Assembly: GCA_946479335.1 (NCBI GenBank)
Contig: CAMLFP010000156.1
Location: 1 to 11,838 of the forward strand
Direction: 5' to 3'
DNA: 11,838 bases
Origin: an uncultured Archangium sp.
GTDB taxonomy: Bacteria > Myxococcota > Myxococcia > Myxococcales > Myxococcaceae
In this document: piece after piece, positions 1-6,525 of the stretch
Layout: every line of letters begins with the position of its first letter
How positions within the stretch are numbered: the first letter of the stretch is position 1
Program-made: the position numbers and the translations under genes
Notes under the pieces: generated by a model
The model's database searches: none
Told to the model about the DNA's origin: nothing
Seen by the model: the letters and a program-made list of their open reading frames with translations, nothing else

Positions 1-2265
1 GCGTCTTCGTTCTCGGTGAAGTCGGGCGACGCGGTGCTGCTGGAGAGCGCCGGCGTGCCCGTGGAGACGCGTCAGGGCCGCGCGACGTACGAGATGCAGG
101 TCGGCTCGTGGCGCATCACCGACAACGTCAGCGCGTGGAATGAAGGCACGGTCTTCACCTGGGCCGACGCCGCGCACGGCGTGTGGAGCGACGCGCAGAA
201 GCACGAGGTGGCGCGCGTGGCCGCGTCGTCGTCGGGCGACGGCGTGCTGACGCTGACCTTCACCGCGAGCAACGAGGCCACCAACCGCTTCGCGCTCTCG
301 TTCAAATGCGCCGACGCCGACCGCTTCCTCGGGTTCGGCGCGCAGGCTGACGCCGTCGACCACCACGGCCACCGCGTCGCGATGTGGACCAGCGAGCCCG
401 GCATCGGCAAGCGCATGCAAGACGACGAGTACCCCGACCTGTGGGTCCTCGAGGGCACGCGCCACGCGTCGAGCTACGGGCTGCCGACGTGGCTGTCGAA
501 TCGCGGCTACCAGGGCCTCGTGGAGAGCGACGCGCGCTCGCTCTTCGACGTGTGCCAGGCCGACACGCAGATCTTCCGCATCGAGGTGTGGGCGCGCGAG
601 TTCACGCTGCACGTGTACGCCGGCACGCCTCGCCAGGCCGTGGAGCGCGCGACCGCCGGCCCGCTCAAGCGCCCGGTGCGCCCGCCGCCGGTGGCCTTCG
701 CGCCGTGGGCCGACGCCATCTACGGCAGCGACAACGTGCGCCACGTGGCGCAGGTGCTGCGCGACAACGACATCCCCTCGTCGGTCATCTGGACCGAAGA
801 CTTCCGCGGCGCGACCGACGACGGCACCGGCTACCGCTTGAAGGAGGAATGGGACCTCGACCCCACGCTGTACCCCGACGCGGGCGCGGTGGCGGCAGAC
901 CTCACCGCGGCGGGCTTCTCGTGGCAGGCGTACTTCAACACCTTCCTCGTCACCGACACGCGCATCGCCGCCGAAGCGTTGGACGGCGGGCACTTCGTAC
1001 AGAACAAGGGCGGCGCGACGTATTGGTTCACCGGCGTCACCTTCAAGGACTCGGGCCTCGCCGACCTCTCGCGGCCGGAGACGCGCGAGTGGGTGAAGTC
1101 GTATCTGCGGCGCGCGCTCGACGTGGGCTTCACCGGGTGGATGGCCGACTTCGGCGAGTGGTTGCCGCATGACGCGAAGCTGGCCGACGGCGCCGACCCG
1201 CTGCTGGCGCACAACCGCTACGCGGGCGACTGGGCGCAGCTCAACGCGGAGGTGCTGGCGGAGCGCGCGAGCGACGGCGTGCAGCGCACCTTCTTCTCGC
1301 GCTCCGGGTGGGTGGGCTCGAACGCCGTCTCGCCCGTGGTGTGGGCCGGCGACCAGCGCACCGACTTCGAGCGTGACGATGGCCTGTTCACGGTGATTCC
1401 CATGGGCATCAACCTCGGCCTCTCGGGGGTGAACGCGTACGGCAGCGACATCGGCGGCTACCAGTCGAACACCAACCCGGTGGGCACCAAGGAGCTCTAC
1501 TTCCGCTGGACGACGCTGGGCGCGCTGATGCCGGTGATGCGCACGCACCACGGCATCGACGCGCGCCACAACTGGCACTTCGACACCGACGCCGACACGC
1601 TGGCGCACTTCAAGCGGTGGTCGAAGTTCCACATGCGGCTCTACCCCTTCTTCGACGGGCTCTCGGCGCACGCGGAGGCGACGGGCCTCTCCACCATCCG
1701 CGCGCTGGCCGTCGAGTTCCCCGGGGACGCGCGGTCGTGGACCGTGAGCGACGAGTACCTGCTGGGCGACGGGCTGCTGGTGGCGCCCATCGTCGATGCG
1801 GGTGCGACGAGCCGCAGCGTGTACCTCCCGCCCGGCGAGTGGATTTCGTGGGACGGTCAAACCAACACAACGGGCCCTGCCGACATCTCTGTACAAGCCG
1901 ATATGTCTGAACTGTCGCTGTTCTTGCGCAAGGGCACGGTGATTCCGCGCGTCTCCGACACGCTCGACACGGTGCTCCCCGCCGCCGCGCCGCTGGTGTC
2001 GCTCGCCGACGTCGAGGGCGCGCGGCAGTTGCTGGTCGCGGCGGGAGGCGATGGCGAGTTCACCGAGCGCGACGGCACGCACTACGTGGTGAAGAAGACC
2101 GGCGACGCGGCCTTCACCCTGCCCGCGTGCGCCAGCGCCGACCAGCGCGGCTGCGTCGATGGCCACACCGCGCGGCTCGACGGCCCCACCCTGACCTTCC
2201 CCGGAGGGACGCTCACCATCACCGGCGGCGCGGCGCGCACCTACGACGTCGAGGTGTTGTTCTGA
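1..2265 (+). CDS. GH31 family glycoside hydrolase, sulfoquinovosidase-like clade (5' partial)
   Basis: This is a retaining alpha-glycosidase of family GH31. The frame is open to the left edge, so the true start lies outside; the GTG at 16 is probably internal. Residues below are numbered from that GTG. The catalytic nucleophile is D378 in GWMADFGEWLP and the acid/base is D446 in VWAGDQ; SDIGGY follows. The WTSEPGIG segment and the spacing of the active-site motifs match E. coli YihQ, the sulfoquinovosidase, with a nearly constant offset of 27 residues. However, the YihQ sulfonate-site residues Q288 and W304 align with E261 and E277; only the arginine (R274) and the tyrosine of SDIGGY remain. 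I therefore infer an alpha-glucosidase or another specificity rather than sulfoquinovose. Roughly the last 100 residues form an extra beta-rich tail with two cysteines, which hints at export. No signal peptide can be judged. The substrate is unknown; the GH31 assignment is firm. Confidence 0.93.
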   Translation, partial: ASSFSVKSGDAVLLESAGVPVETRQGRATYEMQVGSWRITDNVSAWNEGTVFTWADAAHGVWSDAQKHEVARVAASSSGDGVLTLTFTASNEATNRFALSFKCADADRFLGFGAQADAVDHHGHRVAMWTSEPGIGKRMQDDEYPDLWVLEGTRHASSYGLPTWLSNRGYQGLVESDARSLFDVCQADTQIFRIEVWAREFTLHVYAGTPRQAVERATAGPLKRPVRPPPVAFAPWADAIYGSDNVRHVAQVLRDNDIPSSVIWTEDFRGATDDGTGYRLKEEWDLDPTLYPDAGAVAADLTAAGFSWQAYFNTFLVTDTRIAAEALDGGHFVQNKGGATYWFTGVTFKDSGLADLSRPETREWVKSYLRRALDVGFTGWMADFGEWLPHDAKLADGADPLLAHNRYAGDWAQLNAEVLAERASDGVQRTFFSRSGWVGSNAVSPVVWAGDQRTDFERDDGLFTVIPMGINLGLSGVNAYGSDIGGYQSNTNPVGTKELYFRWTTLGALMPVMRTHHGIDARHNWHFDTDADTLAHFKRWSKFHMRLYPFFDGLSAHAEATGLSTIRALAVEFPGDARSWTVSDEYLLGDGLLVAPIVDAGATSRSVYLPPGEWISWDGQTNTTGPADISVQADMSELSLFLRKGTVIPRVSDTLDTVLPAAAPLVSLADVEGARQLLVAAGGDGEFTERDGTHYVVKKTGDAAFTLPACASADQRGCVDGHTARLDGPTLTFPGGTLTITGGAARTYDVEVLF

Positions 2266-2267
2266 GC

Positions 2268-2296
2268 AGTTCGGCAACTTCCGTTGCACGCAACTG
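2268..2296. other. Possible stem-loop between the GH31 and DoxX-like genes
   Basis: Just after the GH31 stop, GCAAC at 2274-2278 pairs with GTTGC at 2283-2287 around a four-base loop. An outer CAGTT/AACTG pair lies at 2268-2272 and 2292-2296. No T-run follows, so this is not a standard intrinsic terminator. It may be a transcript 3' structure or chance. Confidence 0.25.
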
Positions 2297-2319
2297 AACG
2301 CACCTGCATATCCACCCGC

Positions 2320-2748
2320 ATGCGCGCGCTCCTGTTCTCTCCGCGTCCACCGACGTCGCTCGGCCGCACGGTGTTGCGCGTGTTGCTGGGCGCCGGGCTG
2401 TTGCTGGCGGGCACCGGCCACCTCACGTTCCAGCGCCAGGAGTTCCAGGCGCAGGTGCCGCCGTGGGTGCCGCTCGACGCCGACTTCGTGGTGCTGGCCT
2501 CGGGTGTGGTGGAGCTGCTGCTGGGCGCGTCGCTGCTCTTCCTCGGGCGGTGGCGCGTGCCGGTGGGGCTGACGGTGGCCGCGTTCTTCGTGGCTGTCTT
2601 CCCGGGGAACGTCGCGCAGTACGTCGAGCACCGGAGCGCCTTCGGCCTCGACACCGACCAGGCGCGCTTCATCCGGCTCTTCTTCCAGCCGCTGCTGGTG
2701 CTGTGGGCGCTCTGGTCGACCGGCGCGTGGCGCGACAAACGCGCATGA
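2320..2748 (+). CDS. DoxX-like integral membrane protein
   Basis: This is a 142-residue inner-membrane protein with four predicted hydrophobic helices, at about residues 15-33, 56-75, 80-98 and 118-135. The pattern fits DoxX-like proteins: a Gly-His at residues 33-34 at the end of helix 1, a proline-rich loop, a SGVVELLLG helix, an FPGN motif at 94-97 closing helix 3, and GLDTD followed by RLFFQP before helix 4. The biochemical role of this group is poorly defined; some relatives are linked to redox or thiol stress. I chose the ATG at 2320 because the frame upstream, reachable from a TTG at 2284, encodes a polar stretch with no recognisable family match and the DoxX pattern begins after the ATG. 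No clear ribosome binding site is visible. The gene lies 54 bases after GH31 and 19 before the next gene, so co-transcription is possible. No functional link to GH31 is evident. Confidence 0.78.
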   Translation: MRALLFSPRPPTSLGRTVLRVLLGAGLLLAGTGHLTFQRQEFQAQVPPWVPLDADFVVLASGVVELLLGASLLFLGRWRVPVGLTVAAFFVAVFPGNVAQYVEHRSAFGLDTDQARFIRLFFQPLLVLWALWSTGAWRDKRA

Positions 2749-2767
2749 CGGCGCTAGGGGTGCGCGC

Positions 2768-3223
2768 GTGCGAACTCCGACCAGCACCGATGAAGAGCGC
2801 CTCGCCGCGGCACAGGCGCGACTCCCGCACTTCCTCCACGAGGCGCACCAGGCGTGTCACTGGCTGCTGGAGACCACCGACGCGGCGAAGGCCCAGCTGT
2901 GGATGGTGAAGCTCGAGCTGGCGCTCCCCGCGGTGAGCCAGCTGTTCGCGAACGAAGACCTTCCACCCGAGGAGCAGCGGGAGTGGCTCTTCCCGCTCAC
3001 CGCGCTGCTGGGTGAGTACCTGAACCAGCAGTTCCGCGGCGCGTGGGTAGTCGACGACGCGCCGACGTCACACAGCTTCGCGCGCCCCATCGTGCAGTGG
3101 CAGCACCACGCGAAGGAGATTCATCGCCTCGACGTGATGGGCCGCGCGGTCGATTTCCTCGCGAAGCCGCCGCCGCGAGACCTCCTCGCGCTGGTGACGG
3201 ACCCGCCCGACGCCGCGACCTAA
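2768..3223 (+). CDS. Hypothetical helical protein, 151 aa
   Basis: I do not recognise this protein. It starts with GTG, preceded by a good ribosome binding site (AGGGG at 2756-2760, seven bases upstream). It has no signal peptide or membrane segment and is probably cytoplasmic. The sequence is mostly helical and rich in Glu, Leu, Ala and Trp. A distinctive histidine/tryptophan stretch, IVQWQHHAKEIHRLD, lies at about residues 108-122. It ends with a Pro/Asp-rich tail. The spacing of 19 bases from the DoxX-like gene suggests one transcript. Its TAA overlaps the stop codon of the convergent minus-strand gene by four bases. Codon use matches its neighbours, so it looks like a real resident gene. 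The histidines could bind metal, but there is no recognised motif to support that. Confidence 0.75.
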   Translation: MRTPTSTDEERLAAAQARLPHFLHEAHQACHWLLETTDAAKAQLWMVKLELALPAVSQLFANEDLPPEEQREWLFPLTALLGEYLNQQFRGAWVVDDAPTSHSFARPIVQWQHHAKEIHRLDVMGRAVDFLAKPPPRDLLALVTDPPDAAT

Positions 3224-4338
3224 CGCTCGGTCGTCGCGCGCCAGCCGCCGTGCGTCGACTGCTCGACGACGATGGTGCCTTCCCACCCGGTGCCGTACAG
3301 CGCGCGGTTCTCGGTGAAGCGCTCGAACTCGCGCGGCCGCGTCGCCACCTCGACCTCCTTCGTCGCGCGCGCGCAGCCCAGCGCCTCGGTGACGGTGTCG
3401 ACGGCCTTCTTGCGCGGGTGCCCGTAGGCCCAGGCGGTCCACTCCTCCTGCCGCTCGTAGTCGCCCATCGAGATGATGCCCATGCACGGCGTCACCGCCT
3501 TCATCAACGCGAAGGTGGTGCCGTTGTGCGAGCCGTGGTGGCCGACGAAGTAGACGTCGCTGTTCAAGGTGGTGCCATGCGCCGCCAACAGCGCGCCGAT
3601 GGCCTCGGTCTCGAGGTCGCCGGTGATGAGAATCGGGTGGCCGTCGAGCTCCACCTTGATGACCAGGCTGTGGTTGTTGGCGTTGGCGAAGACGCGCGGC
3701 TCCCAGGCCTCGACGTTCTTGTCCATGCCGCCCCACAGCACCGAGAACTTCGGGTCGACGTCGGGGCACGCGACGGGGTCGATGAAGGCATCGGTGACGC
3801 CCTCGCCGCTGGGAATCTCGGAGCGCGACACGCGCCGCAGCTCCCCGCGCGCCTCGGCCTGCTTCTCGGCGTTCTCCTGCTGCTCGCCGCCCGACTCGAA
3901 GACCAGCCCGTCAGGCCCGCGCGGCCGGCCGTTGGTGACGAGGTGCTGCACGGTGAAGTCCTTCATCACCAGCGGCAGCCCGCGCGTGTGGTCGATGTGC
4001 GGGTGGGTGATGAACACCGCCGCGAAGGTGCGGTTCAGGTCGGCGCGGCGCGCGAAGAAGCCCTCGAGGTACGTCTTGAGCGCGCGCGTGCCGTCGAAGT
4101 GCAGCGTCGACTCACCGCCGGTGTCGATGAGCACCGCCGCGCAGGGGAACTCCAGCAGCGTGGCGGCGCCCTGCCCGACGTCGATGGCGTGGATTCGCAT
4201 GCGCTGCGGCGCGGGCGCGTTGAGGCCGGGCAACCCCACGCGCGGCTTCGGGCCCATGCGCACCGCGGGCTTCGTCTCGGTGCACGAGACCAACATCAGG
4301 CACAGCAGACTCCAGCGCATCGTCACGGCGCGCAGCAT
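3220..4338 (-). CDS. ComEC-like metallo-beta-lactamase-fold lipoprotein
   Basis: This 372-residue protein carries a metallo-beta-lactamase-fold hydrolase domain of the ComEC/Rec2 C-terminal type. Visible motifs are IDVGQG at 52-57, LIDTGG at 70-75, the metal-binding HPHIDH at 112-117, NNHSLV at 221-226, ITGDLE at 238-243 and VGHHGSH at 265-271. In full ComEC this domain is fused to a membrane channel for DNA uptake and is thought to act as a nuclease; here it stands alone. The N-terminus (residues 1-19, ending LVSC) looks like a lipoprotein signal, so the enzyme is probably anchored outside the cytoplasmic membrane. An ATG at 4320 is an alternative start, but it would leave a very short signal. 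A charged insert lies at about residues 147-180. The substrate is unknown: nucleic acid or a phosphodiester is likely, but a role in competence is inference only. Its stop overlaps the convergent gene's stop. Confidence 0.88.
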   Translation of the reverse strand: MLRAVTMRWSLLCLMLVSCTETKPAVRMGPKPRVGLPGLNAPAPQRMRIHAIDVGQGAATLLEFPCAAVLIDTGGESTLHFDGTRALKTYLEGFFARRADLNRTFAAVFITHPHIDHTRGLPLVMKDFTVQHLVTNGRPRGPDGLVFESGGEQQENAEKQAEARGELRRVSRSEIPSGEGVTDAFIDPVACPDVDPKFSVLWGGMDKNVEAWEPRVFANANNHSLVIKVELDGHPILITGDLETEAIGALLAAHGTTLNSDVYFVGHHGSHNGTTFALMKAVTPCMGIISMGDYERQEEWTAWAYGHPRKKAVDTVTEALGCARATKEVEVATRPREFERFTENRALYGTGWEGTIVVEQSTHGGWRATTER

Positions 4339-4377
4339 GCCTCAAAGCGCCGGGCCCCACGCGGGGAGCTTCTCCGT

Positions 4378-4416
4378 ACAAAAACAAATCGGCACCCCGA
4401 ACGTCGAGGTGCCGAT
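4378..4416 (-). terminator. Intrinsic terminator of the zinc-ribbon gene
   Basis: A perfect nine-base stem, ATCGGCACC at 4388-4396 and GGTGCCGAT at 4408-4416, encloses an 11-base loop. Read on the minus strand, the stem is followed at once by TTGTTTTTGT (4387 down to 4378). It lies 30 bases after the stop of the zinc-ribbon gene and 40 bases before the lipoprotein start, so it should separate the two transcripts. Confidence 0.85.
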
Positions 4417-4446
4417 GCGGCATGACCCGTCAGTGGAGCCGTCGCG

Positions 4447-4815
4447 TCAGGAGAGCGCGCGGGTGTGGCCGCGCTCGCACTTGAGCTGCTCGCCGTCGCG
4501 CTTCATGCCCCGCCCGCACACGCGGCAGGAGGGCAGCGCCGCGGCGATGACCGGGTTCGGCGTGGGGCGCGGCTTCGCGACGACCGGCGCAGCCACCGCC
4601 ACGGGCGCGGGCGCGGCGACCACCGGAGCGGGCGCGGGCATCGGCGTGGGCGCCGGCTGCTTGCTGTTGGGGTTGAGCCGCATCAACTCGGCGCGCACCT
4701 TGGCGAGCAGCTCTCCGCGCACGCCTTTGTACTTCGCCTGAATCTCCGCGAACTGCTCCATCATCGCCTCGAACTGCTGGAGGCGGCCTTCGTTCATCGC
4801 GTCCATCGTGGTCAT
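4447..4815 (-). CDS. Small protein with helical N-terminus, Ala/Pro linker and C-terminal zinc ribbon
   Basis: This 122-residue protein has three parts. Residues 8-47 are a charged amphipathic, probably coiled-coil, helix (EGRLQQFEAMMEQ onward). Residues 53-93 are an Ala/Pro/Val linker. Residues 96-118 are a compact zinc-binding knuckle with C97, C100, C113 and H117 (CxxC-x12-CxxxH). There is no signal peptide, so it is probably cytoplasmic. I chose the ATG at 4815 rather than the upstream frame start at 4902 because AGAGGTG sits just before it and the upstream part (29 codons) resembles no protein module. The gene has its own intrinsic terminator downstream and a spacer of 277 bases upstream, so it is likely monocistronic. 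The helix may oligomerise and the ribbon may bind nucleic acid or protein. The function is unknown. Confidence 0.82.
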   Translation of the reverse strand: MTTMDAMNEGRLQQFEAMMEQFAEIQAKYKGVRGELLAKVRAELMRLNPNSKQPAPTPMPAPAPVVAAPAPVAVAAPVVAKPRPTPNPVIAAALPSCRVCGRGMKRDGEQLKCERGHTRALS

Positions 4816-5092
4816 GTTCACCTCTGTGTCGCTATTCCTGCGCATGACTGACACGGCTCGCAAGGGGTGTATTTCGCGCAGATCCACACCACGCCAAAAC
4901 AACCATTCCCCTCGGGGGGATGTGTTGATCTGGATGATCCAGAAAAATGCACGAAGGCCGGTAAATCGGCCCGGGAGCGCGCGCTGATCGCATTTTTCCG
5001 GCTTTCAAAGCACCGGAGCCGCTCCGAGGGTGGCCCCCGGACCGGCTCCGTGTTCAACACAACACAACGGCGTCGATGTGCTGATCTGCGCG
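4816..5092. promoter_or_regulatory. Intergenic region with odd-centred palindromes; probable promoter of the zinc-ribbon gene
   Basis: This 277-base spacer lies between two minus-strand genes and has lower GC than its surroundings. It holds four perfect palindromes, each built around a single central base: TCTGGATGATCCAGA at 4929-4943, GCTTTCAAAGC at 5001-5011, CGGAGCCGCTCCG at 5014-5026 and GTGTTCAACAC at 5050-5060. CGGAGCCG at 5014-5021 can also pair with CGGCTCCG at 5043-5050, and GGCCG/CGGCC at 4956-4971 forms another small stem. The AGAGGTG ribosome binding site of the zinc-ribbon gene lies at the left end. I could not identify a convincing promoter hexamer pair. No coding frame here looks real. 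Confidence 0.45.
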
Positions 5093-5401
5093 CTACTCGA
5101 GCACGCAGCCGCGCTTGTCGTCGACGTAGTGCGCGACGGCGGCGGTGCTCACGAAGGCCGACGACTCCACGCGCTTGTTGGCCCAGTCGATGTTCATCTT
5201 CGCGACGTCGGGCGAGGCCTTCACCCAGGCGCGGCAATAGGTCTCGTTCATGTTCATCACCCACAGGCAGCTGCAGCCCATGCGCGCGGTGTTGCCCACG
5301 GCGAGCTCCACGTCGTTGTTGTCGAACAGGCGCGGGTCGGCGTCGGGCTGCGCGCACGCACCGGCCAGAGACAGCACAGACAGCATCAGCAGCCGCTTCA
5401 T
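5093..5401 (-). CDS. Small cysteine-containing lipoprotein-like protein, 102 aa
   Basis: I do not recognise a named family. Residues 1-15 form a short positively charged and hydrophobic export signal (MKRLLML onward). C16 may be a lipidation site, although the box (LAGAC) is not ideal. The mature part has four cysteines, C43, C45, C56 and C99, around a MGCSCLWVMNMNETYC segment, which suggests disulfides or metal binding in the periplasm. The ATG start at 5401 overlaps the TGA of the serine hydrolase by four bases (ATGA), which suggests translational coupling and fixes the start. The same frame extends upstream inside the hydrolase, but that part is an arginine-rich shadow. As the last gene of a three-gene operon, it may assist or accompany the hydrolase; that is inference. 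Confidence 0.8.
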   Translation of the reverse strand: MKRLLMLSVLSLAGACAQPDADPRLFDNNDVELAVGNTARMGCSCLWVMNMNETYCRAWVKASPDVAKMNIDWANKRVESSAFVSTAAVAHYVDDKRGCVLE

Positions 5402-6525
5402 TGCGCGACCTCCATGGCCAGCTTGATGAACGTGTTCAAGTCGATGCTCTCGTTGCGGTCGTCGCCGGTGCGCACGATGACCAGGTCGAGCGAGGGGATG
5501 ACGACGATGTACTGGCCCCAGTGGCCGTTCGCGAGGAAGGCGTCGTCGGGCACGTCGGGGAACGGCTTCTCGCGGGGGAACGGCGGCGGCCGCGCGGCGT
5601 TGAGCCACCACATGTAGCCCGACGGCGTGTCTTCATCCTGGGGCGCGTAGTTCACGAACGGGTCTGACGGCGTGGTGGAGCTCGTCACCCAGCCGTCGGG
5701 GAGCAGGCGCTGGCCGTCCCAGCAGCCGTCGTTCAAGAAGAGGTAGCCGAACTTCGCGAAGTCGCGCGAGGTGGCGAAGATCATCGACCCGCCCAGCGGC
5801 GTGCCCGAGGCGTCGTACTCGAAGATCACATTGCCGGAGCCGATGGGGTCGAAGAGCAGCTTCCAGAAGGCGTCGCGGCCGTGCTTGGGCTCCAGCGCGC
5901 GCTGGGCGATGGCCGAGGCCAGCTCCGCGGTGCCGGTGGAGTACATCCAGTGCTTGCCGGGCGTGCCGATCATGTCGTGCCCGAGGATGAACGCGAGCTG
6001 GTCGCGGTGGCCTTCGCCGAACAGCATCGAGATGACCGACGACGTCTGGTAGCTCGCGTGCTCGTAGCCTTCCTGCCAGCGCATCGCGGGCGCGAAGGTG
6101 ATGGTGTCGATGACGCGGATCGCGCAGACGGCCTTGCCCTTGTACTCGGGCAGGTAGTCGCAGATGGAGGCGTTCAAGTCGACCACGCCCTCCTTCACCG
6201 CCACGCCCATCAGCGCGCTGGAGTAGCTCTTGGCGACACTCCACGAGAGATGGCGGTTGTCCTTGCCGTAGCCGTGCGCGTACTTCTCGTAGATGAGCGT
6301 GCCGCTCTTGATGATGAGCACGCTCTCGGTGCGCAGCCCCTCGCGGTCGGCGTCTTTCCCGGTGAGGGTGAAGGCGTACTTCTCGAGCGCGGCGATCTGC
6401 GCGTCTTTGCCGGTGACCTTCTCTTCCGGCCAGCCGGCGGTCGGCCACGAGGCGCGCCCGGGGCACATCGTCTGCGCGAAGGCCGTCGAAGCGACGAGGG
6501 CGAGTGCGGGAATCAGCGCTTTCAC
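5398..6525 (-). CDS. Secreted serine hydrolase, beta-lactamase class C / penicillin-binding-protein-like fold
   Basis: This 375-residue serine hydrolase belongs to the beta-lactamase/transpeptidase-like superfamily (class C beta-lactamases, esterases, 6-aminohexanoate-dimer hydrolase). An N-terminal signal peptide, residues 1-17 ending AFA, indicates export. The catalytic motifs are in order: S96-V-A-K99 (SxxK), Y195-S-T (the YxN-type motif, with Thr instead of Asn) and H335-W-G337 (the KTG-type motif as HxG). An HxG third motif is more usual in esterases and amidases than in true beta-lactamases, so antibiotic resistance is not implied. The GTG start at 6525 overlaps the upstream gene's TGA by four bases (GTGA), and GAAGGTGG precedes it. 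An upstream frame extension overlaps the membrane gene and looks like a shadow. It is the middle gene of a three-gene operon. Several extra cysteines (21, 122, 134, 268) fit an exported protein. The substrate is unknown. Confidence 0.92.
   Translation of the reverse strand: MKALIPALALVASTAFAQTMCPGRASWPTAGWPEEKVTGKDAQIAALEKYAFTLTGKDADREGLRTESVLIIKSGTLIYEKYAHGYGKDNRHLSWSVAKSYSSALMGVAVKEGVVDLNASICDYLPEYKGKAVCAIRVIDTITFAPAMRWQEGYEHASYQTSSVISMLFGEGHRDQLAFILGHDMIGTPGKHWMYSTGTAELASAIAQRALEPKHGRDAFWKLLFDPIGSGNVIFEYDASGTPLGGSMIFATSRDFAKFGYLFLNDGCWDGQRLLPDGWVTSSTTPSDPFVNYAPQDEDTPSGYMWWLNAARPPPFPREKPFPDVPDDAFLANGHWGQYIVVIPSLDLVIVRTGDDRNESIDLNTFIKLAMEVAQ

Noticed and set aside
1..2265. Assignment of the GH31 gene as a sulfoquinovosidase (yihQ)
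   Set aside because: Overall motifs are close, but at least two of the sulfonate-site residues are replaced by glutamates, so the symbol would overstate the function.
2284..2319. TTG start giving the DoxX-like protein 12 more residues
   Set aside because: The extension is polar and falls in a potential stem-loop. The family pattern begins after the ATG at 2320.
3043..4425. Long plus-strand open frame (460 codons) over the hydrolase lipoprotein gene
   Set aside because: Its product is an arginine/alanine-rich run without motifs, and it lies antisense to a gene with full metallo-beta-lactamase motifs. Long antisense frames are expected at this GC content.
4816..4902. 29-codon N-terminal extension of the zinc-ribbon protein
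   Set aside because: A strong ribosome binding site (AGAGGTG) precedes the ATG at 4815, and the extension resembles no protein module.
4956..4971. GGCCG/CGGCC stem as terminator of the small lipoprotein-like gene
   Set aside because: The stem is only five bases, the T-run is seven bases away, and it lies over 120 bases past the stop codon.
5398..6525. Serine hydrolase as an antibiotic-resistance beta-lactamase
   Set aside because: The third motif is HWG and the second is YST, which fits esterase/amidase-type members. No resistance context is present.
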